NCBI GenBank assembly: GCA_965204395.1
Contig: OZ241987.1
Location: forward strand, 3,472,001 to 3,536,000
From: Bin87 sp965204395
GTDB taxonomy: Bacteria; Chloroflexota; Dehalococcoidia; Lucifugimonadales; UBA3495
Length of the DNA: 64,000 nucleotides
Reading direction: 5' to 3'
How positions within the stretch are numbered: position 1 is the stretch's first letter; every line of letters starts with the position of its first letter. Shown here piece by piece: positions 1 through 8,793 of the stretch. Position numbers and translations under genes: made by a program. Below the pieces are notes generated by a model that saw only the letters and a program-made list of their open reading frames with translations, was not told where the DNA came from and made no database searches.

Positions 1-608
1 CTGGACCGGCATCGGCTCCCTGACGTCGGCCAACAACTGGGTGGAGGTCTCGTCAAAGCACACTACCGGACGACTGGGGTCGTAGGGTTCGGCGTACAGG
101 TCCAGCACGTCCTCCATGGCCGCTACGTATTCACCCCCTACCTTGGGGATACACCACTGTTGCTTGCGCCACGGCTTGAGGACGTTTTTTTCAGCTTGAG
201 CCGCACCGTCTCATGCGAGAGGCTTTCCACCACTCCCAATTCCACCATCTGGTCGGCCAGTAACTGCAGGGTCCAGTGGTCCTGGCCCTCCGGTGCGTCG
301 CTGCACGCCAGGGCGATCAGGTGGGCCTCCCCCTTCTCGTCCAGCTTGCGGAAACGGTTGGCTTGGACCCGATCCCGCAACACGCCGTCCAAACCCTCCG
401 CGGAGTACCGCCGCTTGACCCGGTACACGGTGCCTTCGGACACGTCCAGGGCCGCTGCGATCTGTGGCACCTTCCAGCCCTCGTCTATCCTCAGCAGGAT
501 GCGGGCTCGGGTGGCGATCCGCGCCGCGTGTTTGCCGGCCCGGATCAACCGGTTCACTTGTTCTCGTTCCTCGGTGGTCAACTCGATGGCGTATCGCTTT
601 CCCGACAT
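1..608 (-). CDS. IS630-family transposase, partial, with a probable -1 programmed frameshift
   Basis: This would catalyse cut-and-paste transposition of the IS630 element. The start at 608 (MSGKRY) has a GGAGG ribosome binding site; an ATG 21 bp upstream is also open. The N-terminal half carries a helix-turn-helix (IAAALDVSEGTVYRVKRRY) and runs to LKLKK. The frame then meets a run of seven A on the minus strand (185-191), and the DDE half is in the -1 frame, starting NVLKPWRKQQW and including CFDETSTQLLADVREP, where the Asp is a candidate DDE residue. A slippery A-run at this point is classical for IS630 two-frame transposases. The second copy at 22987 keeps the same A7 run. The C-terminal part lies outside the window. 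Confidence 0.85.
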
Positions 609-680
609 GGCTGCTGCACCTCCCCGCAACCCGAAATTGCAGCCAGCATAGGGACTTCAACCGCTCAGCACCAAGACCTT

Positions 681-702
681 CTAATACTGATTTGAGACGA
701 TA
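681..702. repeat. Terminal inverted repeat of IS630 copy 1
   Basis: On the minus strand this reads TA followed by TCGTCTCAAATCAGTATT, which aligns with the left terminal repeat of copy 2 (TACTCGGTCAAATCTGTATT). The outer TA at 701-702 is the expected target dinucleotide. Confidence 0.6.
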
Positions 703-706
703 CTAG

Positions 707-1414
707 ATGTTGCTGGACGGCAAAGTCGCTCTGATCACCGGCGCCGGTCGCGGTATTGGGCGGGCAATTGCGGAGGCATTCGCCGGCGAAGGTGCGCGCG
801 TCGCCGTAACCGGACGCAATCCGCAACTGCTGGCTCAGGTGGTCGATGGAATACGCGGTAGCGGCGGAACCGCAGAGGCTTACACCCTGGACGTCACCAG
901 AGCCGAAGATGCCGAACTTGTCGCGCAGCGGGTCATCGAAACCTGGAAACAAATCGACATACTGGTCAACAACGCCGGCGTCATCACCTACGATACGCCC
1001 GTGTGGGAGACCACTCCAGCGCAATGGGATCAAGTGATGGACACCAACCTCCGGGGCATGTTCCTGGTGTGCCGGGCGGTGATTCCCCACATGATGGAAC
1101 GCAGTGAGGGGGGAATCATCAATATCGGCTCGTCATCTGGACGCGAGCCCGAGGGCGATTACGGAGCCTACGTAACTTCGAAGTACGGCGTGGTCGGCTA
1201 TACGGCTTCCTTGGCTTGGTCGCTGCGTCCCCACGGCATACGGGTCAACGGGATAAACCCCGGCTGGGTGGATACCGACATGGCCCGGGAGCAACACCCA
1301 GAGGGGAACCCTGAATGGATTACCAGCGAGGAGATCGCACGGGCGGCCCTCTACCTGGCAACCCACGCGCCCGAGGCCATGACCGGACAATTCATCGATA
1401 TCTTTGGCGCGTGA
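707..1414 (+). CDS. Short-chain dehydrogenase/reductase (SDR)
   Basis: NAD(P)H-dependent oxidoreductase of the classical SDR family, cytoplasmic, substrate unknown. The 235 residues show the cofactor motif TGAGRGIG (11-18), NNAG (88-91), a serine patch at 142-144 and the catalytic pair Y155/K159 in YVTSK. The protein is full length for the family. Oddly, the IS630 end lies 4 bp upstream of the ATG, so no Shine-Dalgarno sequence is present. Translation must be leaderless or weak, or the native 5' end has been replaced. It heads a tight same-strand run with the methyltransferase (31 bp gap) and the kinase-like gene, so a three-gene operon is likely. The name of the family is sure; the role is not. 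Confidence 0.9.
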   Translation: MLLDGKVALITGAGRGIGRAIAEAFAGEGARVAVTGRNPQLLAQVVDGIRGSGGTAEAYTLDVTRAEDAELVAQRVIETWKQIDILVNNAGVITYDTPVWETTPAQWDQVMDTNLRGMFLVCRAVIPHMMERSEGGIINIGSSSGREPEGDYGAYVTSKYGVVGYTASLAWSLRPHGIRVNGINPGWVDTDMAREQHPEGNPEWITSEEIARAALYLATHAPEAMTGQFIDIFGA

Positions 1415-1445
1415 ATCTGCCACGCATTTGGAAGGTGCAACAGCC

Positions 1446-2138
1446 ATGAGTCAAAGCGCGGACTATTCCGAGGCGTTCTACCGCGAATATGCGCAGCGAT
1501 ACGCCGAGGTAAGCCACAACTTCATCCAGTCCATATACATCCAGTCATCACACCCAGCGCTAAAGGGCGATACGGACCTGATGGAGCGCCTACAGGAGAT
1601 CGTTCCCACCGGTTCCCGTGGGCTGGATGCCGGCTGCGGCGCTGGAGCACGCGATGTCTTCCATTACTGGCAGCGGGGATACGACATTCACGGCGTGGAC
1701 GCCGTGGAGGAAAACATCCTGGAAGCGCGTCGCCTCCATCCGGAGATCGCGGACCGGGTATCGGTGGCCGACCTCCGCGAGCCCCTGGACCATCCGGATC
1801 GCTCCTTCGACTTCGTCATGTGCAACGCGGTCATCCAGCACATCGCCCCGGACATCGCTTTGTCCGTAACCATCCCGGAACTCGTCAGGCTCTTGAAAAC
1901 CGGCGGCGTGCTCCAACTGATGTTCAAGAACGGCGACGGCACCGCGACCATCTACGACCGGGACTACGGCTCGGACCGCACCTTCCAGCTGTACGACCCT
2001 GACGAGGTGGTCGGCCTCCTCAGAGATCGGGGGTTGAGCATAATTCCGTCGGAGGGAGAGAAACTGGGCGGCATCATGTACTTCACCGACCCCAAGCCCA
2101 TGGAGCATTGCGTCTTTTACGCCCGCAAGGATGGGTGA
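1446..2138 (+). CDS. Class I SAM-dependent methyltransferase
   Basis: Transfers a methyl group from S-adenosylmethionine to an unknown small-molecule acceptor. The start at 1446 is chosen because GGAAGG lies about 10 bp upstream; a longer frame from 1404 would overlap the SDR. The 230-residue protein has motif I DAGCGAG at 61-67 and an acidic residue ending motif II (GVDA), typical of the Methyltransf_11/25 fold. It lies 31 bp after the SDR and 3 bp before the kinase-like gene, so the three are probably co-transcribed. Methyltransferase plus SDR plus APH-type kinase suggests modification of a small metabolite or xenobiotic; the exact substrate cannot be read from the sequence. Confidence 0.88.
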   Translation: MSQSADYSEAFYREYAQRYAEVSHNFIQSIYIQSSHPALKGDTDLMERLQEIVPTGSRGLDAGCGAGARDVFHYWQRGYDIHGVDAVEENILEARRLHPEIADRVSVADLREPLDHPDRSFDFVMCNAVIQHIAPDIALSVTIPELVRLLKTGGVLQLMFKNGDGTATIYDRDYGSDRTFQLYDPDEVVGLLRDRGLSIIPSEGEKLGGIMYFTDPKPMEHCVFYARKDG

Positions 2139-2141
2139 GGG

Positions 2142-3287
2142 ATGGGACGCCAGGATCATCACGATCCCGGCAGAGGTCATCCGGCGAACACCGATAGCTT
2201 GCCGGTTCTCCGCGACCTCCGCGATATAACGCCGGCCTGGCTTACCGAAGCCCTGAAGCTCGGCGGGGTGTTGGGAGGTGCTTTCGTCAGCCGGTACTGG
2301 GCCGAGACCATCGCCGAGGGCAAGGGGTTCATGAACCAGGTGTTCCGGCTGACGCTGGACTACGCTTCCGGCGCGTCGAACCTGCCGCCCACCCTGATCG
2401 TCAAGCTCCCGTCGGCCGACCCGATGTTGCGAACGGTTTTCGACAGGTTGGGCCAGAACCGGAGGGAAGTCAGCTTCTATCGGCACATCGCGAGCGATGA
2501 AAACCTGTCGCTCCCAACCTGCTACTACTCCGGTGTCAATCCTGAAACCGAGAACACGGCGCTCCTCCTGGAAGATCTGATCGATGCTCGCCAGGGCGAC
2601 AGTGTCGCCGGCTGCTCCCTGGACGATGCTCATCGCGCCATCGTCCATCTGGCCCGGTTCCAGGCCGCCTGGTGGGACAATCCTCGCTTGGACGATCTGG
2701 ACTGGATGCCGTTGAAGCGCGACGAATCAGACGCCTATCTCGACATATACCCGGCGGCATGGGAGTCTCTGATCCATCAAGCAGGCCACGGAATGCCGCC
2801 GTCCCTGCGCCAACTGGGCGATACGCTGCGGCCGCACCTCGCCAGGATTAAAGCCCGACTGACCAGACGGCCCCGCACCATCGTGCACGGCGATTACCGC
2901 CTGGACAACTGCTTCTTCGATGACGGCACAGAATCGAAACCGCCGGTGGTGTTTGACTGGGAATTCTGCGTACGCGGTCGGGGCGTCTGCGACGTTGCCA
3001 CCTTTATCAGCGAGGCTTTCCCGGTCCAACAGCGCAGAGAGGTGGAACGGAACCTCGTTGGCACATACCACACCGTCCTGTTGGAAAACGGCGTGAACGA
3101 CTACCCGTTCTGGGAATGTTGGCGCGATTATCGGCTCGCGATGCTGGAAATTTTTGTCTTCTGGATCGTCGCGGGCGGCTACTGCAATTATGACGGCGAG
3201 CGCGCCACCGTGTACCTGCACAACACTCTGGCGCGGTTCTACGCCGCAATATCAGACCTTCGGTCCGCAGAACTGATTCGCCGCTGA
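2142..3287 (+). CDS. Aminoglycoside phosphotransferase / ecdysteroid-kinase-like protein
   Basis: A 381-residue protein kinase-like-fold phosphotransferase that would use ATP or GTP to phosphorylate a small hydroxylated substrate. The Brenner-type catalytic motif HGDYRLDN begins at H249, followed by the metal-binding DWE motif at about D273. An N-terminal lobe carries a VKLPSADP stretch that would supply the nucleotide-binding lysine. The family includes choline, homoserine and ecdysteroid kinases as well as antibiotic kinases, and nothing here favours drug resistance. It starts 3 bp after the methyltransferase stop, so translation is probably coupled. Confidence 0.82.
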   Translation: MGRQDHHDPGRGHPANTDSLPVLRDLRDITPAWLTEALKLGGVLGGAFVSRYWAETIAEGKGFMNQVFRLTLDYASGASNLPPTLIVKLPSADPMLRTVFDRLGQNRREVSFYRHIASDENLSLPTCYYSGVNPETENTALLLEDLIDARQGDSVAGCSLDDAHRAIVHLARFQAAWWDNPRLDDLDWMPLKRDESDAYLDIYPAAWESLIHQAGHGMPPSLRQLGDTLRPHLARIKARLTRRPRTIVHGDYRLDNCFFDDGTESKPPVVFDWEFCVRGRGVCDVATFISEAFPVQQRREVERNLVGTYHTVLLENGVNDYPFWECWRDYRLAMLEIFVFWIVAGGYCNYDGERATVYLHNTLARFYAAISDLRSAELIRR

Positions 3288-3531
3288 ACGGGCCACCCAA
3301 TTTCGGGTTGGGCAAGTGTTGGCGCGGGAGATCCGACTGTCGAGGCAGGCTTTTCGGTTCGCCCCCAGATAGCCAACGGAGGCGGACATACATCGTGGCC
3401 GACCGTACGTGTGGCCGCTACAATTGCCCTCGGTTTTCTCGGTGGCCGAGGACTGGCCCCATGCGCAACTATGCACGGCCCCAGAAACGACGTTAGGACA
3501 CCATCACCAAAACTGCTGTAGAGGAAAGCTG

Positions 3532-5238
3532 ATGTACAACCAAGCACCCGTGGAGAGTATTGCGGAAGCGTATCTGGAACTGCTTTCCGCCCGTGGGATC
3601 GAGTATTTCTTCGGCAACGGTGGCACGGACTTCGCGCCCATCATCGAAGCCTACGCCAAGCGTCAGGTGCAGGAATTGCCGGCGCCGCGACCCATCCCGG
3701 TCCCCCATGAGGTCACCGCGGTGAGCATGGCGCACGGCTACACCATGATCACGGGACGGCCGCAAGTGGTGATGGTGCACACGGTGCCCGGCACGGCGAA
3801 CGCCATCGGTGGCATTGTCAACGCCTTCCGTTCCAACATCCCAATGCTCTTCAGCGCCGGTCGCACGCCCATCACGGAGGGTGATGCCAGGGGTTCCCGC
3901 GACGGCAGCATTCACTGGGCGCAGGAGTCCTTCGACCAGGCGGCCATGGTGCGTGAGTGGGTAAAGTGGGATTACGAACTGCGCCATGGCGTCGATTTGG
4001 AAGGGGTGGTTGATCGAGCGTTAGCCATCGCCGAGTCCCCACCGGCTGGTCCGGTGTACCTGACCTTGCCCAGGGAGGTGTTGGCCGAGGAGATCCAGGG
4101 ACTGGCGTATCGCGACGTATCCAGGCAGCAGAAAGCCGGGGACGCGATGCCCGTACCGGAGTTGATCAACCGGGCCGCCGGAGCGCTGGCCCGGGCGCGC
4201 AATCCCGTGCTGGTCACGCGTGGCGGCGGCAAAGACCCGAGGGCGGTAGCGCCGCTGGTGGAGTTGGCCGAACTGCTGGGTATGGCGGTGTTTGAGGCAG
4301 GAGCGCTGTACGTCAACTTTCCGAAGGATCATGCGCTTTACGCCGGCTCGGACGTCGGCCCCGCGCTGGCCGGGGCGGACGCAGTGGTTGTCCTCGAAGC
4401 TGACGTACCCTGGACCCCCAAACGACATAAACCCGCTGAGGGGGCGGTAGTCATCGGCATCGGAGAGGACCCGCTGTTTTCCGCCTATCCCGTGCGAGGG
4501 TTCCAGGTTGACCTGAACCTGGCCGGCAATCCACGGTTGGTGCTTCAAGCGCTGGTGGATGCGGTCAGGGGCATCGGCGTGGATGCGGCGGCATCCCGGG
4601 AGCGCGCCGACTCGTGGCAGCGGCGCAACGATGAAATGCGCGAGGGGTGGCGCCGGCAGGCGGCGGCCGGCAGCGGCGATGCGCCCATCAGCAAATCGTG
4701 GTTCACCCGGTGTCTGTCCAACGTGCTGGATGACGATACCGTCGTGCTGAACGAACTGGGTATTGACGCGGCTCAAATCGACGTAAAGCGTCCGGGCAGT
4801 TTCTTTGGTGTTCCCGTATCCGGTGGCCTCGGCTGGGGCGTCGGCGCAGCGCTGGGCGCGAAACTCGCCGACGGGTCAAAGACCGTTATCTGCTGCGTCG
4901 GCGACGGGTCGTACATCTTCGGTTCCGGCACCGCCGGACACATCGTGTCCACGGCGCAGGGATTGCCCATACTGACCATTGTGTGGAACAACGGCATCTG
5001 GAACGCCGTACAGAGCGCCACCAAGAACACCTACGCAGATGGTTTCGCCGTGCAGACCAATAACTTCGCGGTCACGACTTTGTCGCAGTCGTTCCAATAT
5101 GAGTTGATCTGCCAGGCTGCCGGTGGGTATGGCGAGCGCGTTGAAGACCCTTCGGAAGTCCCGGCGGCCTTGGGACGCGCCCTCAATGTGGTGCGTCATG
5201 AGAAGCGACAGGCTCTGTTGAACGTCATCGGGCAATAG
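3532..5238 (+). CDS. Thiamine-diphosphate-dependent enzyme of the acetolactate synthase / benzoylformate decarboxylase class
   Basis: A 568-residue ThDP enzyme that would carry out decarboxylation or carboligation of a 2-oxo acid. The N-terminal PYR domain has the catalytic glutamate at about E60 (VPHEVTAV). The middle domain begins near residue 205. The C-terminal PP domain holds the ThDP/Mg motif GDGS at about 457 followed by an Asn in WNNG. The start at 3532 has GAGGAAAG just upstream; the open frame extends back to 3409 but lacks a ribosome site there. It stands alone 244 bp after the kinase-like gene. IlvB-like paralogues of this type are often not biosynthetic, and no small regulatory subunit is adjacent, so a catabolic 2-oxo-acid decarboxylase is as likely as acetolactate synthase. 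Confidence 0.85.
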   Translation: MYNQAPVESIAEAYLELLSARGIEYFFGNGGTDFAPIIEAYAKRQVQELPAPRPIPVPHEVTAVSMAHGYTMITGRPQVVMVHTVPGTANAIGGIVNAFRSNIPMLFSAGRTPITEGDARGSRDGSIHWAQESFDQAAMVREWVKWDYELRHGVDLEGVVDRALAIAESPPAGPVYLTLPREVLAEEIQGLAYRDVSRQQKAGDAMPVPELINRAAGALARARNPVLVTRGGGKDPRAVAPLVELAELLGMAVFEAGALYVNFPKDHALYAGSDVGPALAGADAVVVLEADVPWTPKRHKPAEGAVVIGIGEDPLFSAYPVRGFQVDLNLAGNPRLVLQALVDAVRGIGVDAAASRERADSWQRRNDEMREGWRRQAAAGSGDAPISKSWFTRCLSNVLDDDTVVLNELGIDAAQIDVKRPGSFFGVPVSGGLGWGVGAALGAKLADGSKTVICCVGDGSYIFGSGTAGHIVSTAQGLPILTIVWNNGIWNAVQSATKNTYADGFAVQTNNFAVTTLSQSFQYELICQAAGGYGERVEDPSEVPAALGRALNVVRHEKRQALLNVIGQ

Positions 5239-5665
5239 GCTTGAGCCATGCCCAATGGCTTCTTGGCCGGATCACGGGTCCCGCCATCTGATGCCGGATG
5301 CGATATTAACGGGCCGCTGACGATCGCCGTGTATAGACCATCCTATGGGTCCGTTTGGTCAATCGGCGCCGCAAAAACCGCTTGTAAACGCCGCGCGTAC
5401 TGAATCAATAAGAGGATTTGCCACCGTCGGCCGCCGCCGGGAAACTTGCGCATATACGATGCGCTCGTCATGGACTCGAATTGCAGTCATCTGACAGAAT
5501 TCGCGGCGGCGGTCGGCGAGCCGTATTGCTGAGCCATGCTGGCGAACCCACAATACCGGTTGGCCCAGCTTCAACGGCCCCGAATATCAAACCCGCCCAA
5601 ACCGGCGCATAGCCGGCTCGGCTCTAAACACCAAGGATCTGCACCACGTCCACATAGGTACGAAA
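5239..5665. other. Non-coding stretch between the ThDP enzyme and the GAF-PAS gene
   Basis: About 430 bp with no protein-like frame, no tRNA and no strong hairpin followed by a T-run that I can see. It presumably holds the end of the ThDP transcript and the promoter of the GAF-PAS gene. Confidence 0.5.
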
Positions 5666-6634
5666 ATGAACTTTCCAGATGATCTCGAAAAATACGATAT
5701 GGACCCGATAGCGAAGGATGGTTCGGCATTTGTCAGTGAATCCGCTCCGGGGCTGAACCGGGGTTTGGATCCCGAAGTTGTCCTCCGCTACGTGGTAGCC
5801 AGCGCCTGTTCGCTCACCCGCGCTCGTTACGGCGGCATTGTGCTCATGCATCAAGGTAACAGCGAGCAACGACTGGTCGCGTACGGCTTTGCGGCGGAGG
5901 AGCATGCGCAGCTGGTCAACCTGCTCGAGAGGGAGCAACTCTACGAATATTTCGCGGGCATCCAGGGACTGATCAGACTGATTGATCTGGGCGTGTACTG
6001 TAGAGAGCTTGGGTTGCCTGTCGACCTCAGTTATTTCACGTCGTTCCTGGCGGCTCCGATAGAGATAGAGCATGAAGGCGTGCGAACCGGCATGTTGTTC
6101 CTGTCGAATAAAGAGGACGGCCGAGAGTTTTCAGCCGACGACGAGAAGGTCGCGTTGATGATGGCTGCCCAGGCGTCGACGATAATCGCAGCCCCGGGCC
6201 GGCTGCGTGCCCACTATGATTCCAGGGTAGTTTTACAAGCGCTAACCGACGCCTCGCCGGTGGGCGTAGTGATTTTTGACGCGAAAACCGGCGCCACGGT
6301 TGCGCTCAACGAGGAAACGCAGCGTTTGGTGGCGGCGGCGGGCGCTCCCGGGACCACCCTGGATGGAATCATCCCGGATCTGACATATAGGCATGGGGAT
6401 GGGCGCGAGATGTCGGACGAAGACCTCCCGGTCTCGCGAGTGATGCGGACCGGTGAGACCGTTCGCGGAGAGGAAGTTGTCGTCCAATTCTCCAATGGAG
6501 AGTCGGTCACGGCGTTGATCAACGCTGCGCCCATCTACTCGCATGACGGCGATATGGCCCTGGTGGTCGTGGCGTTTCACGACATGACCCGGTATGAAGA
6601 GCTGGGCCGCTCCGTCGGGCAGCATCCTGGCTGA
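5666..6634 (+). CDS. GAF-PAS sensory protein lacking an output domain (probable truncated sensor kinase)
   Basis: The 322 residues comprise a GAF domain (about 30-175) and a PAS-like domain (about 190-310) ending in FHDMTRYEEL. The same GAF-PAS arrangement, with closely matching phrases (DASPVGVVIFDAKTGA against NTSPVGVAVFDAKTGA), is found in the 805-residue kinase at 42841. There the PAS domain runs straight into the histidine-kinase H box. Here the frame stops about a dozen residues after that point, so kinase, receiver and DNA-binding parts are all missing. It may be a degraded kinase or a stand-alone ligand-binding regulator. No partner kinase is adjacent. The ribosome site is weak. Confidence 0.75.
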   Translation: MNFPDDLEKYDMDPIAKDGSAFVSESAPGLNRGLDPEVVLRYVVASACSLTRARYGGIVLMHQGNSEQRLVAYGFAAEEHAQLVNLLEREQLYEYFAGIQGLIRLIDLGVYCRELGLPVDLSYFTSFLAAPIEIEHEGVRTGMLFLSNKEDGREFSADDEKVALMMAAQASTIIAAPGRLRAHYDSRVVLQALTDASPVGVVIFDAKTGATVALNEETQRLVAAAGAPGTTLDGIIPDLTYRHGDGREMSDEDLPVSRVMRTGETVRGEEVVVQFSNGESVTALINAAPIYSHDGDMALVVVAFHDMTRYEELGRSVGQHPG

Positions 6635-6703
6635 GCCGCCGCCGGGTTTAGGTAATCTGCCCACCAAGGCGCGAGTTACGCATCCGGCGATTTGCACAGC
6701 CAG

Positions 6704-7813
6704 TCAGGCGAACGCCGGCATTACTTCCTCCGCAAACAGGCGGATGGATCGTTTGGCGGCGTCGGGAGAGATGTAGCCGAACAGGTGGCGGGCGCAGAAG
6801 ATGTCGTGGCCGATGAGGTCGTGCTGCTCCGCCAGCTTTCTGGCGACGGTCTCGGGGCTGCCCACCAGCGCGATACCGTTGTCGATCCAGAAGTCGTACG
6901 ACTGCGCTCGCTCGCGGAAGGTGCGGCGCAACTCGGCGCGTTCGGGCGTCCCGGGATCGTCGCCGCGCATCCCGTGGGGGCCGCAGCCGATGCGGGTTTC
7001 TCCGATGATGTCGCGTCCCTTGCCGGCGGGGATGGCCTGCGGGAACGCGGCGGTGGCGAGGAAGGGTTCGGCCTGCTCCCGAGCTTGCTCATCGGTTTCG
7101 GCGACGTGGACGTGGCGCGTCAGGAAGGTTTTGGGCATGGGGCTCTGGTGGTTAGCCTCATGCCATAGCCGGCGCCACGTGTCGAACTTCTCAGCGATCA
7201 CCGGGTCAACGTCGATGTTCTGGGATACGTGGAAGTTGTGGCGCGCCGCGTACTCGAAACTGGCCGCGCTGTGGCAGCCGAACCAGACGGGCGGGTGCGG
7301 CTTCTGGTACGTATCGGGTGAGGTGAGCACTTCGTCGAATTTGAAGAACTCACCCTCGTAGGTGACGCTGCCCTCCCTCCAGGCCATGAGGATGACGTCC
7401 AGGGCCTCCTCGCTCATGTCGCGGCGGCGGTCAAAGTCCACGTTCCAGCGCAGGAACTCGTGGCTGGTGACTCCCGTGCCGGCGCCGAACTCCACGCGTC
7501 CACGGGACAGGTGGTCGAGCATCGCCACGTCCTCGGCCAGCCTGATGGGATGATGGAATGGCAGTTGGTAGATCATGACGCCGAACCGCATGGCGCTGGT
7601 GGCGCGGGCCAGCGCGGTGAGATAAACGCTGGGCGAGCTGAGGAAACTGACGTCGGAGGTCTGGTGCTCGATGGAAAAGTAGTACTTGTACCCCATCTGC
7701 TCCGCTTCCTGCGCGCCGCGGATGTGCTCGTCGTACACGTCGGCGGCGACAGAATGGGATTCCATCTGGGCCTGGTCCAGCACGTCGTAAAGTCCGATTT
7801 CCATCTTGCCCAT
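6704..7813 (-). CDS. LLM-class flavin-dependent oxidoreductase (luciferase-like monooxygenase)
   Basis: A 369-residue TIM-barrel monooxygenase that would use reduced FMN or F420. It is typical in length for bacterial luciferase-like enzymes and shows family phrases such as YKYYFSIEHQ, LPFHHPIRLAEDVAMLDHLS and GRVEFGAGTG. The start at 7813 follows a clear GGAGGT about 10 bp upstream. It is divergent from the alpha/beta hydrolase at 7903 and shares a short intergenic promoter region with it. Oxidation of an organic sulfur or ring substrate is plausible, but the substrate is not deducible here. Confidence 0.88.
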   Translation of the reverse strand: MGKMEIGLYDVLDQAQMESHSVAADVYDEHIRGAQEAEQMGYKYYFSIEHQTSDVSFLSSPSVYLTALARATSAMRFGVMIYQLPFHHPIRLAEDVAMLDHLSRGRVEFGAGTGVTSHEFLRWNVDFDRRRDMSEEALDVILMAWREGSVTYEGEFFKFDEVLTSPDTYQKPHPPVWFGCHSAASFEYAARHNFHVSQNIDVDPVIAEKFDTWRRLWHEANHQSPMPKTFLTRHVHVAETDEQAREQAEPFLATAAFPQAIPAGKGRDIIGETRIGCGPHGMRGDDPGTPERAELRRTFRERAQSYDFWIDNGIALVGSPETVARKLAEQHDLIGHDIFCARHLFGYISPDAAKRSIRLFAEEVMPAFA

Positions 7814-7867
7814 GCCGATTTACCTCCGGATGATGCTGGCATCGTCGAGCGGGTCGCTGGGCCATAG

Positions 7868-7873
7868 TATAAT
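7868..7873 (+). promoter_or_regulatory. Candidate -10 box upstream of the alpha/beta hydrolase
   Basis: A perfect TATAAT lies 29 bp before the start codon at 7903, in the 89-bp divergent gap. No good TTGACA is visible 17 bp further upstream, so this is only a candidate sigma-70-type promoter. Confidence 0.35.
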
Positions 7874-7902
7874 GCGGCCACATACCGCTGGGGGGCGCTG
7901 CC

Positions 7903-8715
7903 ATGACCACCGTTGACTATTCCGTGCTGGACAACCCCGAGGCGTCGGGGCACTCATTTCACCCACTGCGGGGCTGGACCGACACGCCCGATGGAGCGGT
8001 GGACTACGGGATCACCGTGAGCGACGACGTCACCCTGTCGAGCCGATTCTTCGCGGTGGGGCGTGACAACCCCACCGTGCTTTTTTTCTACGGCGGCGGC
8101 GAGAATGTGGCCCGCTATGACGAAATCGCGCCGCATTACAACCAGATTGGCGCTAACTTCTTCGTGGCCGATTACCGGGGGCACGGCGCGTCCAGCGGCA
8201 CGCCCAGTTTCAACACCATGCTGTCCGACGCGCACGCGGTGCTGGGCTGGCTGCGGGAGACAATGAGCGCGCTGCGATTCACTGGCCCGTTGTATGTCAT
8301 GGGCCGTTCCATGGGTCGCCACGCCGCCGGCGAACTGGCCGTCAACGCCGCCGACCGGATCAACGGCGTCATCATCGAGAGCGGCCGCGCCAACCTGGGG
8401 CGGTATGCTCAGGGGTTGGACGAGGACGTGGCGCAGGCGCTGGAGGACGACTACCGGGCCAGGCTCTATTCCATAAGCCTTCCCGCGTTGGTGATCCACG
8501 GGCAGTGGGACGAATCGGCGCCGCTGGCCGAAGCGGTGGATATGTTCAACAAGCTGGAAACTGCCCACAAGCACCTGGAGATCATCCCCGGCGCAGGCCA
8601 CAACGACCTGATGTACGTGGGATTCCGCGAGTATTTCAACGCCATCAGAGGCTTCATGAGCCGATACGCAGGGCGTGGCGCACCAGAGGCCGGCGCTCAG
8701 GGAACCACGGGATAA
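7903..8715 (+). CDS. Alpha/beta hydrolase
   Basis: A 270-residue serine hydrolase with an apparently complete triad: nucleophile S136 in GRSMG, acid D203 in HGQWDESAP, and H233 in GAGHNDL. An oxyanion region (FFYGGGENV) lies near residue 55. There is no signal peptide, so it is cytoplasmic. It resembles the dienelactone hydrolase/BD-FAE-type esterases. It diverges from the flavin monooxygenase, and the two may be controlled from the same gap. It can serve as an intact reference for the two serine-less hydrolases at 14276 and 15054. Confidence 0.85.
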   Translation: MTTVDYSVLDNPEASGHSFHPLRGWTDTPDGAVDYGITVSDDVTLSSRFFAVGRDNPTVLFFYGGGENVARYDEIAPHYNQIGANFFVADYRGHGASSGTPSFNTMLSDAHAVLGWLRETMSALRFTGPLYVMGRSMGRHAAGELAVNAADRINGVIIESGRANLGRYAQGLDEDVAQALEDDYRARLYSISLPALVIHGQWDESAPLAEAVDMFNKLETAHKHLEIIPGAGHNDLMYVGFREYFNAIRGFMSRYAGRGAPEAGAQGTTG

Positions 8716-8793
8716 GACTGTGCTCCCGAAATCAACCCTCTGATAGCATAGGCGTGTTATCTTTGGCATAGTTCAACGTCAGGGGGATCGAGC

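Larger units (their letters stand above)
1..702 (-). mobile_element. IS630-family insertion sequence, copy 1 (left part outside the window)
   Basis: The element holds an IS630-type transposase read on the minus strand and continues past the window start. Its transposase-proximal end lies at about 681-702. On the minus strand the terminal sequence matches the terminal inverted repeat of the second IS630 copy at 22895-22916, sharing a CAAATC-GTATT core, and it ends in TA, the dinucleotide IS630/Tc1 elements target and duplicate. The end sits 4 bp before the start codon of the next gene at 707. Boundaries are read by eye from the comparison of the two copies. Confidence 0.85.
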
